A stretch of 44,308 bases of DNA from Clostridia bacterium (GCA_017577715.1 PKRC01000017.1:1-44308), one strand, 5' to 3'; shown: positions 15,931-24,796, counted from the first letter of the stretch. Translations and numbers: made by a program. Notes: a model not told the origin generated them from the sequence alone.

Positions 15931-17076
15931 ATGATGAAAAAGACCAAGGCAATTTTTTTAATTGTACTGATCGTTTTTATAATCGGTATTACGATGCGCT
16001 CTCAGCTGCGTAAATTGTTATTTTACAGATATGAAAATTTGCAAAGTGACAGTTCGTTGAACGAACCTATTCAGGCAGAAGAAGGAGCCCAAATCCATTT
16101 TTTTAAAAATGGATTTGCAGTTTCGGGCAGTAATACCAAATTTTACTTGTATGACGGTAGCGAGATGAGCTTGCCTTTTAAGCCGGAAGATATGGCGTTG
16201 GTGGGCAGTTCTCCTGTTATCAATCAATCTACTTCTAAGTATGCCCTAATAAATAGCAAATTCGTATATGATACCACGCAAATACCTTTTAAGCTGGTAT
16301 ATGCCGTTGAAGAGGAGGGTGAGGTTTTTGAAATACGTGAAGCGGGCGATATGCTGTTAATAGTCTCAAAAACACAGGACAATTTTCTAAAACCGGTACT
16401 CATCGAAAAGGATACAATATATACCATTAGTCTAGAGAGTACCGATCATTCCCATTATTTAGATGCATCATATGATCCCGTTACAAAGGGTTTTTCGGTG
16501 CTGGCTTTGGCCACCGATACTCCCTATCCGTCTGTCCGTGTATTCAATTTTATCAATGGCAATTCCCCTCAGGGGATGTTGTCGTTGAGCGATTCAATGT
16601 TTTATAAAATCTACAGGACCCAAAAAAGCGTTGTCCTCGTCGGCATACACCAGCTAATATGTTACAATGTTGATGGCTCAATAAAATGGAGCATCAACGT
16701 TCCAAACTGCTACATCCATCACTATATACCTTTAGGCAATGACTTCGCACTCTATTTCCCAAAAGCAAGGTTCAGCGGCGCCAATACAGTGTATGTGCGC
16801 AGCAATGGTGAAAAAGAACTGCTAGAGCTGCCATATGGCTTAACCGATATACAGCCTTACAGGAGCCAACAGCTGGTCGCTCTTGATAGAAACGGCAACT
16901 TGGTAGTAATAGGGAAAAATGGCAACACCATTAAAACTTATACCTTGGATATATATCCAGTAAGATTATATTGGTCATCTTTCGCCCCCGAAGGTTTTTA
17001 CATATTGGGCAGGGATAATATGCTGCATATATATACTTTAAATAAAGCCGATTCTCGAAAGGATGAAAATACATGA
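15931..17076 (+). CDS. Membrane-anchored, probable beta-propeller protein of unknown function
   Basis: A 381-residue protein with one N-terminal transmembrane helix (about 6-23) and an extracytoplasmic part rich in short repeats such as NVDGSIKWSINV, SNGEKELLEL, RNGNLVVIGKNG and NTIKTYTLD. These look like blades of a PQQ- or WD-type beta-propeller, perhaps of the DUF5711 kind. No catalytic motif is seen. The ATG has no ribosome site close by; see the structured leader just upstream. Its stop overlaps the start of cvpA (ATGA), so the two are translated together. Confidence 0.65.
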   Translation: MMKKTKAIFLIVLIVFIIGITMRSQLRKLLFYRYENLQSDSSLNEPIQAEEGAQIHFFKNGFAVSGSNTKFYLYDGSEMSLPFKPEDMALVGSSPVINQSTSKYALINSKFVYDTTQIPFKLVYAVEEEGEVFEIREAGDMLLIVSKTQDNFLKPVLIEKDTIYTISLESTDHSHYLDASYDPVTKGFSVLALATDTPYPSVRVFNFINGNSPQGMLSLSDSMFYKIYRTQKSVVLVGIHQLICYNVDGSIKWSINVPNCYIHHYIPLGNDFALYFPKARFSGANTVYVRSNGEKELLELPYGLTDIQPYRSQQLVALDRNGNLVVIGKNGNTIKTYTLDIYPVRLYWSSFAPEGFYILGRDNMLHIYTLNKADSRKDENT

Positions 17077-17777
17077 ACTATGTTGATTATATAGTATTGT
17101 CTATTTTATCGATATGTTTATTGATAGGGGGTTACAACGGTTTTGTGGTTTCAAGTTTGGGCTTTTTATCCTCCCTTTTTTCTTGGCTTGTCTCGCTTAC
17201 ATTCTATCCATCGCTCTCTAAATTTATCATACAACGATATCCTGATTTGATAAAAAATTTGATTTTTTACACAGAAGGTGCTTCCAAAGTTAAATCCATT
17301 GAGGAACAAGCTCTCGTTGTGTCATCATTAACACAGGAACAAATAATAGATATAGTGAATCGGGCCAAACTGCCCCCGCCTTTTGATCGCTTGTTGTTGC
17401 ATAACATGTTAAATAAAACTTTGCCCGATCTCACTACTGTTGGCGAGTATTTCAATTATAGCATCGCGTACATAATTCTCAACATAATATGCTTTATAAC
17501 GCTATTTTTAATAATAAGGATAATATGTCAGATTGGCATATCCATCACAAGGGAAGTAATAGGTTTGCCCGTTTTGAAGAAGTATAATGGTCTTGCGGGC
17601 GCTGGAGTCGGAGTTCTAAGAGGCTTCTTTTTAATATCCTTGCTGTTCTCACTGGTACCGATCATATTGATTTTAGCTCCCCTAGACATCATTTATTTGT
17701 TAATAGAAAATTCTTCCATGGGAGAATTCTTTTTTGAAACAAATATATTTACCAATTTTATAAGGGGATTCGTCTAA
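17073..17777 (+). CDS. cvpA: CvpA family membrane protein
   Basis: A 234-residue protein with four hydrophobic helices (about 6-23, 28-45, 125-150 and 170-200). The N terminus VDYIVLSILSICLLIGGYNG and the later GLAGAGVGVLRGFFLISLLF match the CvpA/colicin V production family, linked to biofilm formation and envelope homeostasis. The start overlaps the stop of the preceding propeller-like gene by 4 nt. The stop codon lies in the loop of the following terminator. The region between helices 2 and 3 is longer than in E. coli CvpA and probably extracytoplasmic. Confidence 0.82.
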   Translation: MNYVDYIVLSILSICLLIGGYNGFVVSSLGFLSSLFSWLVSLTFYPSLSKFIIQRYPDLIKNLIFYTEGASKVKSIEEQALVVSSLTQEQIIDIVNRAKLPPPFDRLLLHNMLNKTLPDLTTVGEYFNYSIAYIILNIICFITLFLIIRIICQIGISITREVIGLPVLKKYNGLAGAGVGVLRGFFLISLLFSLVPIILILAPLDIIYLLIENSSMGEFFFETNIFTNFIRGFV

Positions 17778-17791
17778 ACGAATCCCCTTTT
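17762..17791 (+). terminator. Intrinsic terminator of the cvpA transcript
   Basis: A perfect 12-bp stem: AAGGGGATTCGT (17762-17773) and ACGAATCCCCTT (17778-17789), with a 4-nt loop that contains the TAA stop of cvpA and a T tract after the stem. It separates cvpA from the parS sites. Confidence 0.85.
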
Positions 17792-17794
17792 GAA

Positions 17795-17810
17795 TGTTTC
17801 ACGTGAAACA
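17795..17810. promoter_or_regulatory. parS centromere site 1
   Basis: TGTTTCACGTGAAACA, an exact copy of the 16-bp consensus parS palindrome bound by ParB/Spo0J. It lies 29 bp downstream of the parB stop. ParB loads here with CTP and spreads as a clamp for chromosome segregation. Confidence 0.97.
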
Positions 17811-17814
17811 ATTT

Positions 17815-17840
17815 AGGAGTGTTTCACGTGAAACACTCCT
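17815..17840. promoter_or_regulatory. parS centromere site 2 within a longer palindrome
   Basis: A second perfect parS, TGTTTCACGTGAAACA, occupies 17820-17835, ten bases after site 1. It is extended by AGGAG on the left and CTCCT on the right into a 26-bp perfect palindrome that runs into the parB stop codon. As RNA this is a strong hairpin and may help end the parB transcript as well as bind ParB. Confidence 0.97.
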
Positions 17841-18702
17841 ATGACATCAGCCTTTCAACTATTCTTTCAAGGTCATCTTCGCTGTAATATTCAATTTGAA
17901 TTACGCCTTTCTTTTTTCCCGGGGTAATCTGAACCCTGGTCCCAAAGCGCTCTTCCAGGTTGGCTTCAATCTCTAATATATAGCTAGGCTTCTTTATAAC
18001 TGTTTCTTTATTTTTACTTTCCTTTGTGCGGCCTTTTATATTCCTGACTATCTGTTCTACCTCTCTTACGCTTAACCCCTTTTCTACTATCCTCCTCGCT
18101 AGCATCAATCTCATTTGCTCATCCTCAATGGACAGTAATGCCCTTGCATGTCCCGATGTCAACCTACCGTCCTCTAAATATCCCTTTATTTCATCGCTTA
18201 AAGAGAGAAGCCGTAAGGCATTAGCCACGGCAGACCTGCTCCATCCTATCCTTTCGGCCACTTGTTCTTGAGTAAGGCCGTACTCCTCTATTAGCTGGCG
18301 TATACCCTGGGCCTCCTCTATAGGATTTAGGTCCTCGCGCTGCAAGTTTTCAATCAAGGCTAATTCAACCAATTCTCGCCTTTCTACATCCCGCACAATG
18401 GCCGGTATATGGGTTAAACCAGCAAGCCGGGCCGCTCGCCACCTCCTCTCTCCCACAACGATAACGTATCGCCCATTGTTGGGCTTTACTATAATGGGTT
18501 GAACGACACCATGCTGTTTTATAGACTGGGCAAGCTCCATTATCTTCTGTTCATCAAAACGCTTCCTGGGTTGATCAGTATTTGGATCAATATCGGTGAT
18601 CTTTATCTCCTGAATAGCTTCCCTACCAGAGGAGGAAACTATTTGTACATCATAGGGCTGCAGGAGAGCATCCAACCCCCTACCCAATCCCCTTCTTGCC
18701 AA
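17839..18702 (-). CDS. parB: Chromosome partitioning protein ParB (Spo0J)
   Basis: A 287-residue ParB. The N terminus MARRGLGRGLDALL is the ParA-stimulating segment. The CTP-binding motifs GERRWRAA (84-91) and ENLQRE (118-123) and the parS-binding helix-turn-helix (about 143-163) are all present, with a C-terminal dimerisation domain ending LERIVERL. It binds the parS pair just beyond its stop codon, slides as a clamp and recruits SMC. The TTG start is supported by GGGAGG nine bases upstream and abuts the parA stop. It is distinct from the paralogue noc at 19664. Confidence 0.97.
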   Translation of the reverse strand: MARRGLGRGLDALLQPYDVQIVSSSGREAIQEIKITDIDPNTDQPRKRFDEQKIMELAQSIKQHGVVQPIIVKPNNGRYVIVVGERRWRAARLAGLTHIPAIVRDVERRELVELALIENLQREDLNPIEEAQGIRQLIEEYGLTQEQVAERIGWSRSAVANALRLLSLSDEIKGYLEDGRLTSGHARALLSIEDEQMRLMLARRIVEKGLSVREVEQIVRNIKGRTKESKNKETVIKKPSYILEIEANLEERFGTRVQITPGKKKGVIQIEYYSEDDLERIVERLMS

Positions 18703-19476
18703 CTAAATCGCCTCCCTATCGCTTTCAATAAACTCTTCAGCCAGTTCACAATAGGCAACAGCTCCTACGCATTTTGGGTCATATAGAATTATAGGAACGC
18801 CATGACTCGGTGCTTCACCCAATCTAACATTTCGCGGTATGATAGTTCTATACACTTTATCCCTAAAATGCTTTTTTACATCCTCCACTACCTGGATTGA
18901 AAGATTGGTCCTGGCATCAAACATGGTCAATACAACACCTGCAAGCTCCAGAGATGGATTTAAGTTCTTTTTTACGATATTGATGGTGCTCATCAGCTGG
19001 CTTAACCCCTCAAGAGCATAGTATTCACACTGAATGGGCACCATAACTTTATCTGAAGCAGTTAAAGCATTTATAGTAAGAAGTCCCAAAGAAGGAGGAC
19101 AGTCAATGAAGATATAGTCATATTCATCTCTGATGGGTTCAATGGCCTTCTTGAGTATGGTCTCTCTTGCAATCATAGGGACCATTTCTATTTCTGCCCC
19201 TGCAAGATCTATGTTAGAAGGTATGATATCCAAATTTTCTATTTTTGTATGTAATATAGCCTGCCTAGCATGAACCCCGTTTATTAACACGTCATAGATA
19301 GAACAGCCTAGGTTATTCTTATCAATTCCTAATCCGCTTGTGGTATTGCCCTGAGGATCTATGTCTATGGTCAATACTTTTTTCCCCAGAGCGGCTATGC
19401 AGACGCTTAAATTTACATTTGTCGTTGTCTTCCCCACTCCACCCTTTTGATTAGCAATGGAAATCACCTTTGACAT
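18703..19476 (-). CDS. parA: Chromosome partitioning ATPase ParA (Soj)
   Basis: A 257-residue Walker-type ATPase with the deviant P-loop KGGVGKTTT (11-19), a DIDPQGNTT stretch (39-47) and the IFIDCPPSLG motif of the family. ParA binds DNA non-specifically when ATP-bound, and ParB stimulates its hydrolysis; Soj also controls DnaA. It is the first gene of parA-parB, with a promoter candidate at 19532-19560. The start has only an AAGGGG ribosome site; a stronger one just upstream serves an overlapping 14-codon frame. Confidence 0.97.
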   Translation of the reverse strand: MSKVISIANQKGGVGKTTTNVNLSVCIAALGKKVLTIDIDPQGNTTSGLGIDKNNLGCSIYDVLINGVHARQAILHTKIENLDIIPSNIDLAGAEIEMVPMIARETILKKAIEPIRDEYDYIFIDCPPSLGLLTINALTASDKVMVPIQCEYYALEGLSQLMSTINIVKKNLNPSLELAGVVLTMFDARTNLSIQVVEDVKKHFRDKVYRTIIPRNVRLGEAPSHGVPIILYDPKCVGAVAYCELAEEFIESDREAI

Positions 19477-19495
19477 GAAATAACAACCCCTTCAT
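19451..19495 (-). CDS. Possible 14-residue upstream ORF overlapping the parA start
   Basis: ATG at 19495 opens a 14-codon frame (MKGLLFHVKGDFHC) that runs across the parA start in another frame and stops at 19451. Its ribosome site, GGAGG with an 8-nt gap, is better than that of parA. Ribosomes engaged here would compete with parA initiation or couple to it. There is no direct evidence that it is translated. Confidence 0.3.
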   Translation of the reverse strand: MKGLLFHVKGDFHC

Positions 19496-19531
19496 TTGAT
19501 TTTCCTCCATAGGGAACTGTCCTTAACCTAT

Positions 19532-19560
19532 ATTATATTAAAACATAGCATCAATTTAAA
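19532..19560 (-). promoter_or_regulatory. Candidate parA-parB promoter
   Basis: On the minus strand TTTAAA (19560-19555) is followed after 17 nt by a perfect TATAAT (19537-19532). The -35 matches TTGACA at four of six positions. It lies 56 bp upstream of parA and beyond the noc terminator. Confidence 0.5.
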
Positions 19561-19576
19561 GGGCAACAAAAACAAA

Positions 19577-19610
19577 ATACGGCATTACCTGCTTAATGGT
19601 CATGCCGTAT
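19577..19610 (-). terminator. Terminator of noc
   Basis: ATACGGCAT (19610-19602 on the minus strand) pairs with ATGCCGTAT (19585-19577) over a 16-nt loop, followed on the minus strand by TTTGTTTTTG. It lies 54 bp downstream of the noc stop and so separates noc from parA. Confidence 0.72.
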
Positions 19611-19663
19611 CTCCAATTTAAAATATCAATAATTTAATTGGCTTTATGACACATCATATAATT

Positions 19664-20530
19664 TTAAGAATACTTAGGTATTTTCACAATTATTTCCACA
19701 CTATCTTCGTTATCAATTTGCGTCATCTGTGGGTTTAACCCATATTCCTTTATCAGGCTAACGGCTCTTTTAATGGTATTTATAAAAATCCTCATATCCT
19801 TATTACAAGCACTCTTCACCCTTTTATGTTTAATCTCCTTAACTTTATCGGACTGCAGCTTTTTCAATACTTTTTCTACCAGCATCTCGGTTTCTTTTAC
19901 GTTGTATTTCTTACTTATGACCTGCTGCAAGACCTTGAGCTTCAAGTCATCATCGGGCAATCTAAGCAACGCTCTGGCATGTCGTTCTGTTAGATTGTGT
20001 TCAAGTAACATCTTCTTTATATTATCTGGGAGCTTGAGTAGGCGCATCTTATTGGCAATGGTAGATTGATTTTTCCCTATCTTCCTTGCCAACTCCTCCT
20101 GCGTAAAGCCATGATCGTGTATTAGACAGGCATATCCCATTGCTTCATCCAAATAATGTAAATTCTCCCTCTGAAGATTTTCAATCATGGCCACAATGGC
20201 TGAATCACTCTCGCTAATGTTTAAAACTATTGCGGGTATGTACTTCATCCCTATCATTTGACAGGCACGCAGGCGCCTTTCACCAGCAATCAGCTCATAG
20301 CCATCAGAACCAATCTTTCTCACTGTTATAGGCTGTAACACTCCATATTGCTTTATAGATTCAGAAAGCTCCTCTAAGCCCTGCTTCGAAAATTCTTTCC
20401 TAGGCTGATAGGGATTAGGTCTTACCTTATCGATGGGAATTTGTTGTACCATCATATAGCTCTCCGGAACGCCTTTTCTCATAACCTTCAACACCTCTAT
20501 CGCCCCCATTCGATTTATACTATTCGCCAT
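19664..20530 (-). CDS. noc: Nucleoid occlusion protein Noc (ParB paralogue)
   Basis: A 288-residue ParB-family protein located between rsmG and parA, as in Bacillus. It has the CTP-binding motifs GERRLRAC (83-90) and ENLQRE (117-122) and a DNA-binding helix-turn-helix (about 140-162). The N-terminal 20 residues could form an amphipathic helix like the membrane-targeting helix of Noc. Noc blocks division over the nucleoid by binding sites other than parS. Place and sequence favour Noc over a second ParB. A weak GAAGGAA ribosome site precedes the ATG. Confidence 0.88.
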   Translation of the reverse strand: MANSINRMGAIEVLKVMRKGVPESYMMVQQIPIDKVRPNPYQPRKEFSKQGLEELSESIKQYGVLQPITVRKIGSDGYELIAGERRLRACQMIGMKYIPAIVLNISESDSAIVAMIENLQRENLHYLDEAMGYACLIHDHGFTQEELARKIGKNQSTIANKMRLLKLPDNIKKMLLEHNLTERHARALLRLPDDDLKLKVLQQVISKKYNVKETEMLVEKVLKKLQSDKVKEIKHKRVKSACNKDMRIFINTIKRAVSLIKEYGLNPQMTQIDNEDSVEIIVKIPKYS

Positions 20531-20655
20531 AAATTCTTAAATTCCTTCTTATTCGTTTAATTTTTTTTATTATTTTCGATTATTACATTATTTTTAATAT
20601 TTTCTCTTTATATTGCTGTATTTCTCCATTTTTCACCATATTTATTGGTAGATAC

Positions 20656-20685
20656 AAAAAAATCGCCATCATAACGGCGATTTTT
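20656..20685 (-). terminator. Terminator at the end of rsmG
   Basis: A 10-bp stem of AAAAATCGCC (20685-20676 on the minus strand) and GGCGATTTTT (20667-20658), continuing into T to 20656, overlaps the last codons of rsmG; the rsmG stop sits in the loop. It ends the mnmE-mnmG-rsmG transcript before noc. Confidence 0.85.
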
Positions 20686-21394
20686 GGGGTTTTCCGGGCG
20701 ATCGAGGATATTTGTCAGGCGTCCTCTCTTCTTTCCGTATCACCACTATATTGTGAGTTTTTTCTGAAAATGGGACATTTAGATTCTTTATCTCAACAAA
20801 GCTACCCCCCAAAACATCGATGGCATTTTTGGAGGCTCTCAGCTCTTCCAACGCTCCCGGCCCTTTATACGATAAAAAAAATCCTCCCAAACGCAGAAAA
20901 GGAATGCAATATTCGCACAGCACCCTAAGTGGAGCCACCGCTCGGGATACCACTACATCAAAAGCCTCACGATAATGAGAATGCCCCAATTCCTCTGCTC
21001 TCCCATGAACAGCTGTTATTTTATCGAGCTTCAGAGAACTGATCACTTGATTTAAAAAGGCCACCCGTTTTTTTGATGCATCGAGCAACATTACCTCCAG
21101 CTGAGGAAAAGCTATCTTTATAGGAATACCAGGAAAGCCAGCACCTGATCCCACATCCAAAATCCGCATTCCGGGTTGAAAAATGTTTATGGTCAATACT
21201 GATATGGAATCCAAAAAGTGCTGAATTATAATTTCCCTTGGCTCTGTAATGGCGGTTAAATTTACTTTTTTATTATACTCTACCAAAAGATAAAGGTACT
21301 TCCTAAACTGCTCAAGCTTTGAGCTATCTATATCTATTCCCAACTCATAAAGGCCATTCTTCAAAAGCTCCAACTCACTGAGAAAGTCCTTCAC
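20669..21394 (-). CDS. rsmG: 16S rRNA (guanine-527-N7) methyltransferase RsmG
   Basis: A 241-residue S-adenosylmethionine-dependent methyltransferase that modifies G527 of 16S rRNA. The SAM-binding motif I is ILDVGSGAGFPGIPIKIAFP (about 94-113), followed by VMLLDASKKRVAFL and, later, VVSRAVAPL. Loss of this enzyme gives low-level streptomycin resistance in several bacteria. The start is a GTG preceded by GGAGG ten bases upstream, within the end of mnmG, so the genes are coupled. The stop lies in a terminator hairpin. Confidence 0.96.
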   Translation of the reverse strand: MKDFLSELELLKNGLYELGIDIDSSKLEQFRKYLYLLVEYNKKVNLTAITEPREIIIQHFLDSISVLTINIFQPGMRILDVGSGAGFPGIPIKIAFPQLEVMLLDASKKRVAFLNQVISSLKLDKITAVHGRAEELGHSHYREAFDVVVSRAVAPLRVLCEYCIPFLRLGGFFLSYKGPGALEELRASKNAIDVLGGSFVEIKNLNVPFSEKTHNIVVIRKEERTPDKYPRSPGKPQKSPL

Positions 21395-23273
21395 TGGCCT
21401 TTTTCCTCCTCATCTTTTCCATGTAGATCATCAAAACCGAAATATCAGACGGTGACACTCCCGAGATCCTGGAAGCCTGCCCTATGGAACGCGGCCTTAT
21501 CTCCTTAAGCTTTTGCTTGGCCTCATTTCTAAGACCTGATATATCGTCATAGTTTATATCCTCAGGTATCAATTTGTTCTCCATCTTTCTAAACTGCTCT
21601 GCCTGTTGTATCTGCTTCTTTATATACCCCTCATATTTTATCTGTATCTCTACCTGCTCCTTTTCTTGCCTGGTCAGGTCAGGATTTGCCAGCCCCAACT
21701 CCTCATAATCGCTATACTGGATTTCAGGCCTTTTTAACAGGTCATACAACGTAATACCGCTCTTAATCAGGGAACTTCCCTTCTTCTTTAGAAAATCCAG
21801 CATCTTATCTGTAGGGCCGACAATTACCTCCTTAAGCCTAGCCAACTCCTTCTCCACCTTCTCCCTCTTTCGCATGTATAAATCATACCTTCTATCATCC
21901 ACCAGCCCAATTCTTCTCCCTATCTCTGTAAGCCTTAAATCAGCGTTATCCTGCCTAAGCAGCAGACGATACTCGGCCCGTGAAGTCATCATTCTGTATG
22001 GCTCATTGGTACCTTTGGTGACAAGATCGTCAATCAAAACCCCTATATAGGCCTGGGAACGATCTAAAATCAGTGGCGGCTCATCCTTTATATACTGCAC
22101 CGCATTTATACCTGCTATTATCCCTTGAGCTGCAGCCTCCTCATAGCCCGAACTGCCGTTTATCTGTCCTGCGAAGAATAAACCCTTTATTTCCTTGCTC
22201 TCCAACGATAGCTTAAGCTGAGTGGGGTCAATACAATCGTACTCTATGGCATAAGCAGGACGCATAATCTGGACGTTTTCCAGGCCCGCAACGGTACGGT
22301 ACATGGCAATCTGTACATCAATGGGCATACTGGTGGACATGCCCTGCACATACATTTCAAGGGTATTAAGGCCTTCGGGCTCTATAAATACCTGATGGCT
22401 CTTCTTATCTCTAAACTTGACCACCTTATCTTCTATGGAAGGACAGTACCGCGGGCCAATGCCCTCTATAACGCCCGAATACAGAGGAGAACGATCCAAA
22501 TTCTTTAAGATGATCTCGTGGGTGCGTTCATTGGTATAGGTAAGCCAGCAGGACACCTGTTCCCTCTTTATGGTATCATGCAAGAACGAGAAGGGAATTA
22601 TGATTTCATCCCCCGGCTGCTCTTTCATCTTTGAAAAATCTATGGTTTTGCGGTTGACTCTGGCAGGGGTTCCAGTTTTAAACCTCCTTAATCTAAACCC
22701 TAGGTCTTTCAAACACTGGGATAGGTAATTGGCGGGGAAAAGGCCGGAAGGGCCGCTGTTTACAGAATACTCGCCAATGATCACACGGGATTTTAAATAC
22801 ACTCCAGTAGCCACCACAACTGCCCGACAGGTATAATACTCGCCAGTGCTCAAAACAACGCCTTCAACGGCTCCTCCCTTAACCCTTATAGAAACTACTT
22901 CACCCTGCTTTAGATCTAGATTTTCCTGTCTTTCCAGAGTTTGTTTCATCTGCATGTGATAGTTCCTCTTGTCGGCCTGAGCCCTCAAGGAATGAACAGC
23001 AGGACCCTTGCCGGTATTTATCATCCTTATCTGAATAAACGTCTTATCGGTATTTATGCCCATCTGCCCGCCAAGGGCATCTATCTCCCTCACCAGATGC
23101 CCTTTAGAAGTACCCCCTATAGAGGGATTACATGCCATAAGGGCTACGCCTTCCAGGCTTATGGAAAAAACAGCTGTCCTACAGCCCAACCTTGCTGCGG
23201 CAAGGGCCGCTTCACACCCTGCATGACCAGCTCCTATGACAATTACATCATAATCCCCTGCATAAAACTCCAT
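21375..23273 (-). CDS. mnmG: tRNA uridine-34 5-carboxymethylaminomethyl modification enzyme MnmG
   Basis: A 632-residue FAD-dependent enzyme that, with MnmE, adds the (carboxymethyl)aminomethyl group to U34 of certain tRNAs. The FAD-binding motif VIGAGHAGCEAALAAARLG opens the protein, and the MACNPSIGGTSKGHLVREIDALGG active-site block follows. The ATG at 23273 gives the same N terminus as Bacillus MnmG; a GTG two codons upstream (23279) is better placed after the AGGAG ribosome site and may be the true start. It sits between mnmE (upstream) and rsmG (20-nt overlap), the classic order. Confidence 0.96.
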   Translation of the reverse strand: MEFYAGDYDVIVIGAGHAGCEAALAAARLGCRTAVFSISLEGVALMACNPSIGGTSKGHLVREIDALGGQMGINTDKTFIQIRMINTGKGPAVHSLRAQADKRNYHMQMKQTLERQENLDLKQGEVVSIRVKGGAVEGVVLSTGEYYTCRAVVVATGVYLKSRVIIGEYSVNSGPSGLFPANYLSQCLKDLGFRLRRFKTGTPARVNRKTIDFSKMKEQPGDEIIIPFSFLHDTIKREQVSCWLTYTNERTHEIILKNLDRSPLYSGVIEGIGPRYCPSIEDKVVKFRDKKSHQVFIEPEGLNTLEMYVQGMSTSMPIDVQIAMYRTVAGLENVQIMRPAYAIEYDCIDPTQLKLSLESKEIKGLFFAGQINGSSGYEEAAAQGIIAGINAVQYIKDEPPLILDRSQAYIGVLIDDLVTKGTNEPYRMMTSRAEYRLLLRQDNADLRLTEIGRRIGLVDDRRYDLYMRKREKVEKELARLKEVIVGPTDKMLDFLKKKGSSLIKSGITLYDLLKRPEIQYSDYEELGLANPDLTRQEKEQVEIQIKYEGYIKKQIQQAEQFRKMENKLIPEDINYDDISGLRNEAKQKLKEIRPRSIGQASRISGVSPSDISVLMIYMEKMRRKKASEGLSQ

Positions 23274-23288
23274 AGCCACATCCAACTC

Positions 23289-24668
23289 CTATTTCCCTAT
23301 GCAAAATTCAGAGAATATCTTATCGATCAAATCCTCGGTCACCGTTTCTCCCGTTATGGTACCCAGTGCATCACAAGCACTTCGTATATCAATGGATACC
23401 AGGTCTAGCGGTATACCATTTTCCAAAGCATGCAAAGCCTCTATCACATGTTCCTTTGCCCTTATGAGGGCCTCCTGATGGCGCAAATTGGTTACCAGTA
23501 CCCCATCATCAGCCCATACCTTGCCTTCCATAACGATATCGTATATGGACCTCTCTATATCCTCTATCCCCCTATTTAAGACCATAGAGGTGTGTATTAT
23601 TGGGGCATTCAGCTCAATATCCTTTAAATTCAAAACTATTGGTTTATCGGTCTTGTTTAAGACGGCAATCACCTTTTTATCGGCTATCTCAGCCATAATT
23701 CTCCTATCCTCATCGTCAAATGGCCTTGAGGCATCCAGCACCCACAACACCAGGTCTGCATCTTCAATGCTCTTTCTTGACCGCTCAACGCCCAATTCCT
23801 CTATCACGTCTGTGGTCTCCCTTATGCCAGCCGTATCGAGAATCCTTACCAAAAGGCCATTTATGCTGAGGGATTCCTCGATCACATCCCTGGTGGTGCC
23901 GGGTATATCGGTAACGATAGCGCGGTTTTCCCTTAGCAGAGCATTGAGAAGCGATGACTTGCCCACATTGGGTTTGCCGACAATCACCACCTTTATCCCC
24001 TGCCTGATTATCTTTCCATGCTCAGCCGTACTCAACAGGCGGTCAATCTCCTTCAGAGCGTCGTTGAGCCTGTACAAATAATTCTCTACGGGTTCCTCCT
24101 CTATACCTTCTTCCGGATAATCGATGATAACCTCTATGTGTGCCATGGTATCTAGAAGCTTTCCCCTTATGCTGCGAATTTTTTCAGATAAAGCACCTTC
24201 CATTTGCCATATCGATGCTCTGGCCTGGGATTCCGTCTTTGAATATATAAGCTCCATTATACCTTCAGCTTGGGCCAAGTCAATCCTGCCATTCAAAAAT
24301 GCCCGTTTGGTGAACTCTCCCGGCTCTGCCATCCTCGCCCCGTATTCAATGGCGAGTTTCAGGATCTGCCTTAAAGGAACAATCCCGCCATGACAGTGTA
24401 TCTCCACTATGTCCTCTTTGGTATAGGAATGGGGCGCTTTCATGACTACTACAAGCACTTCATCGATGATCTGCCCATTGCCATCCACTATATGCCCATA
24501 ATAAAACCGGCGATTCTCAAAATAGTCTAGCTGCTTGCCACTTTTGGTTTTAAACATCCTCTTTAAGATATCCTGGGATTTATTCCCGCTCATCCTCACT
24601 ATGCCAATGCCACCCACGCCAATAGGCGTTGAAATTGCAGCTATAGTATCTTCAAAAGCTATGTTCAT
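23289..24668 (-). CDS. mnmE: tRNA modification GTPase MnmE (TrmE)
   Basis: A 459-residue GTPase with an N-terminal formyl-tetrahydrofolate-binding domain (about 1-118), a helical domain split around the G domain, and a G domain with GKPNVGKSSLLNAL (P-loop), DIPGTTRD, DTAGI and NKTDK. The C terminus ends FCIGK, the invariant Cys of the family. It works with MnmG on wobble uridine. An in-frame GTG just before the ATG is an alternative start; the ribosome site is GAGGA. It is the first gene of mnmE-mnmG-rsmG. Confidence 0.96.
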   Translation of the reverse strand: MNIAFEDTIAAISTPIGVGGIGIVRMSGNKSQDILKRMFKTKSGKQLDYFENRRFYYGHIVDGNGQIIDEVLVVVMKAPHSYTKEDIVEIHCHGGIVPLRQILKLAIEYGARMAEPGEFTKRAFLNGRIDLAQAEGIMELIYSKTESQARASIWQMEGALSEKIRSIRGKLLDTMAHIEVIIDYPEEGIEEEPVENYLYRLNDALKEIDRLLSTAEHGKIIRQGIKVVIVGKPNVGKSSLLNALLRENRAIVTDIPGTTRDVIEESLSINGLLVRILDTAGIRETTDVIEELGVERSRKSIEDADLVLWVLDASRPFDDEDRRIMAEIADKKVIAVLNKTDKPIVLNLKDIELNAPIIHTSMVLNRGIEDIERSIYDIVMEGKVWADDGVLVTNLRHQEALIRAKEHVIEALHALENGIPLDLVSIDIRSACDALGTITGETVTEDLIDKIFSEFCIGK

Positions 24669-24738
24669 CACATATCATCCTCTTTTTCTCCTGCCTTACA
24701 TGATGGATTTACCATGATTTTTTCCCTTTAACATAAAT

Positions 24739-24768
24739 ATTAACCCAGTAATCATTTACTGGGTTAAT
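24739..24768. repeat. Perfect 13-bp inverted repeat between jag and mnmE
   Basis: ATTAACCCAGTAA (24739-24751), a 4-nt loop and TTACTGGGTTAAT (24756-24768). It may end the rpmH-jag transcript, but no strong T tract follows on the minus strand; it could equally be an operator for mnmE. Confidence 0.6.
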
Positions 24769-24796
24769 ACTTAATATAAGTATCATTATATAAATA

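Noticed and set aside
23488..24081. Open frame of 197 codons on the plus strand inside mnmE
   Set aside because: It is antisense to a certain gene, with no ribosome site and no family resemblance; similar long shadows in mnmG, gyrA and ilvE were also dropped.
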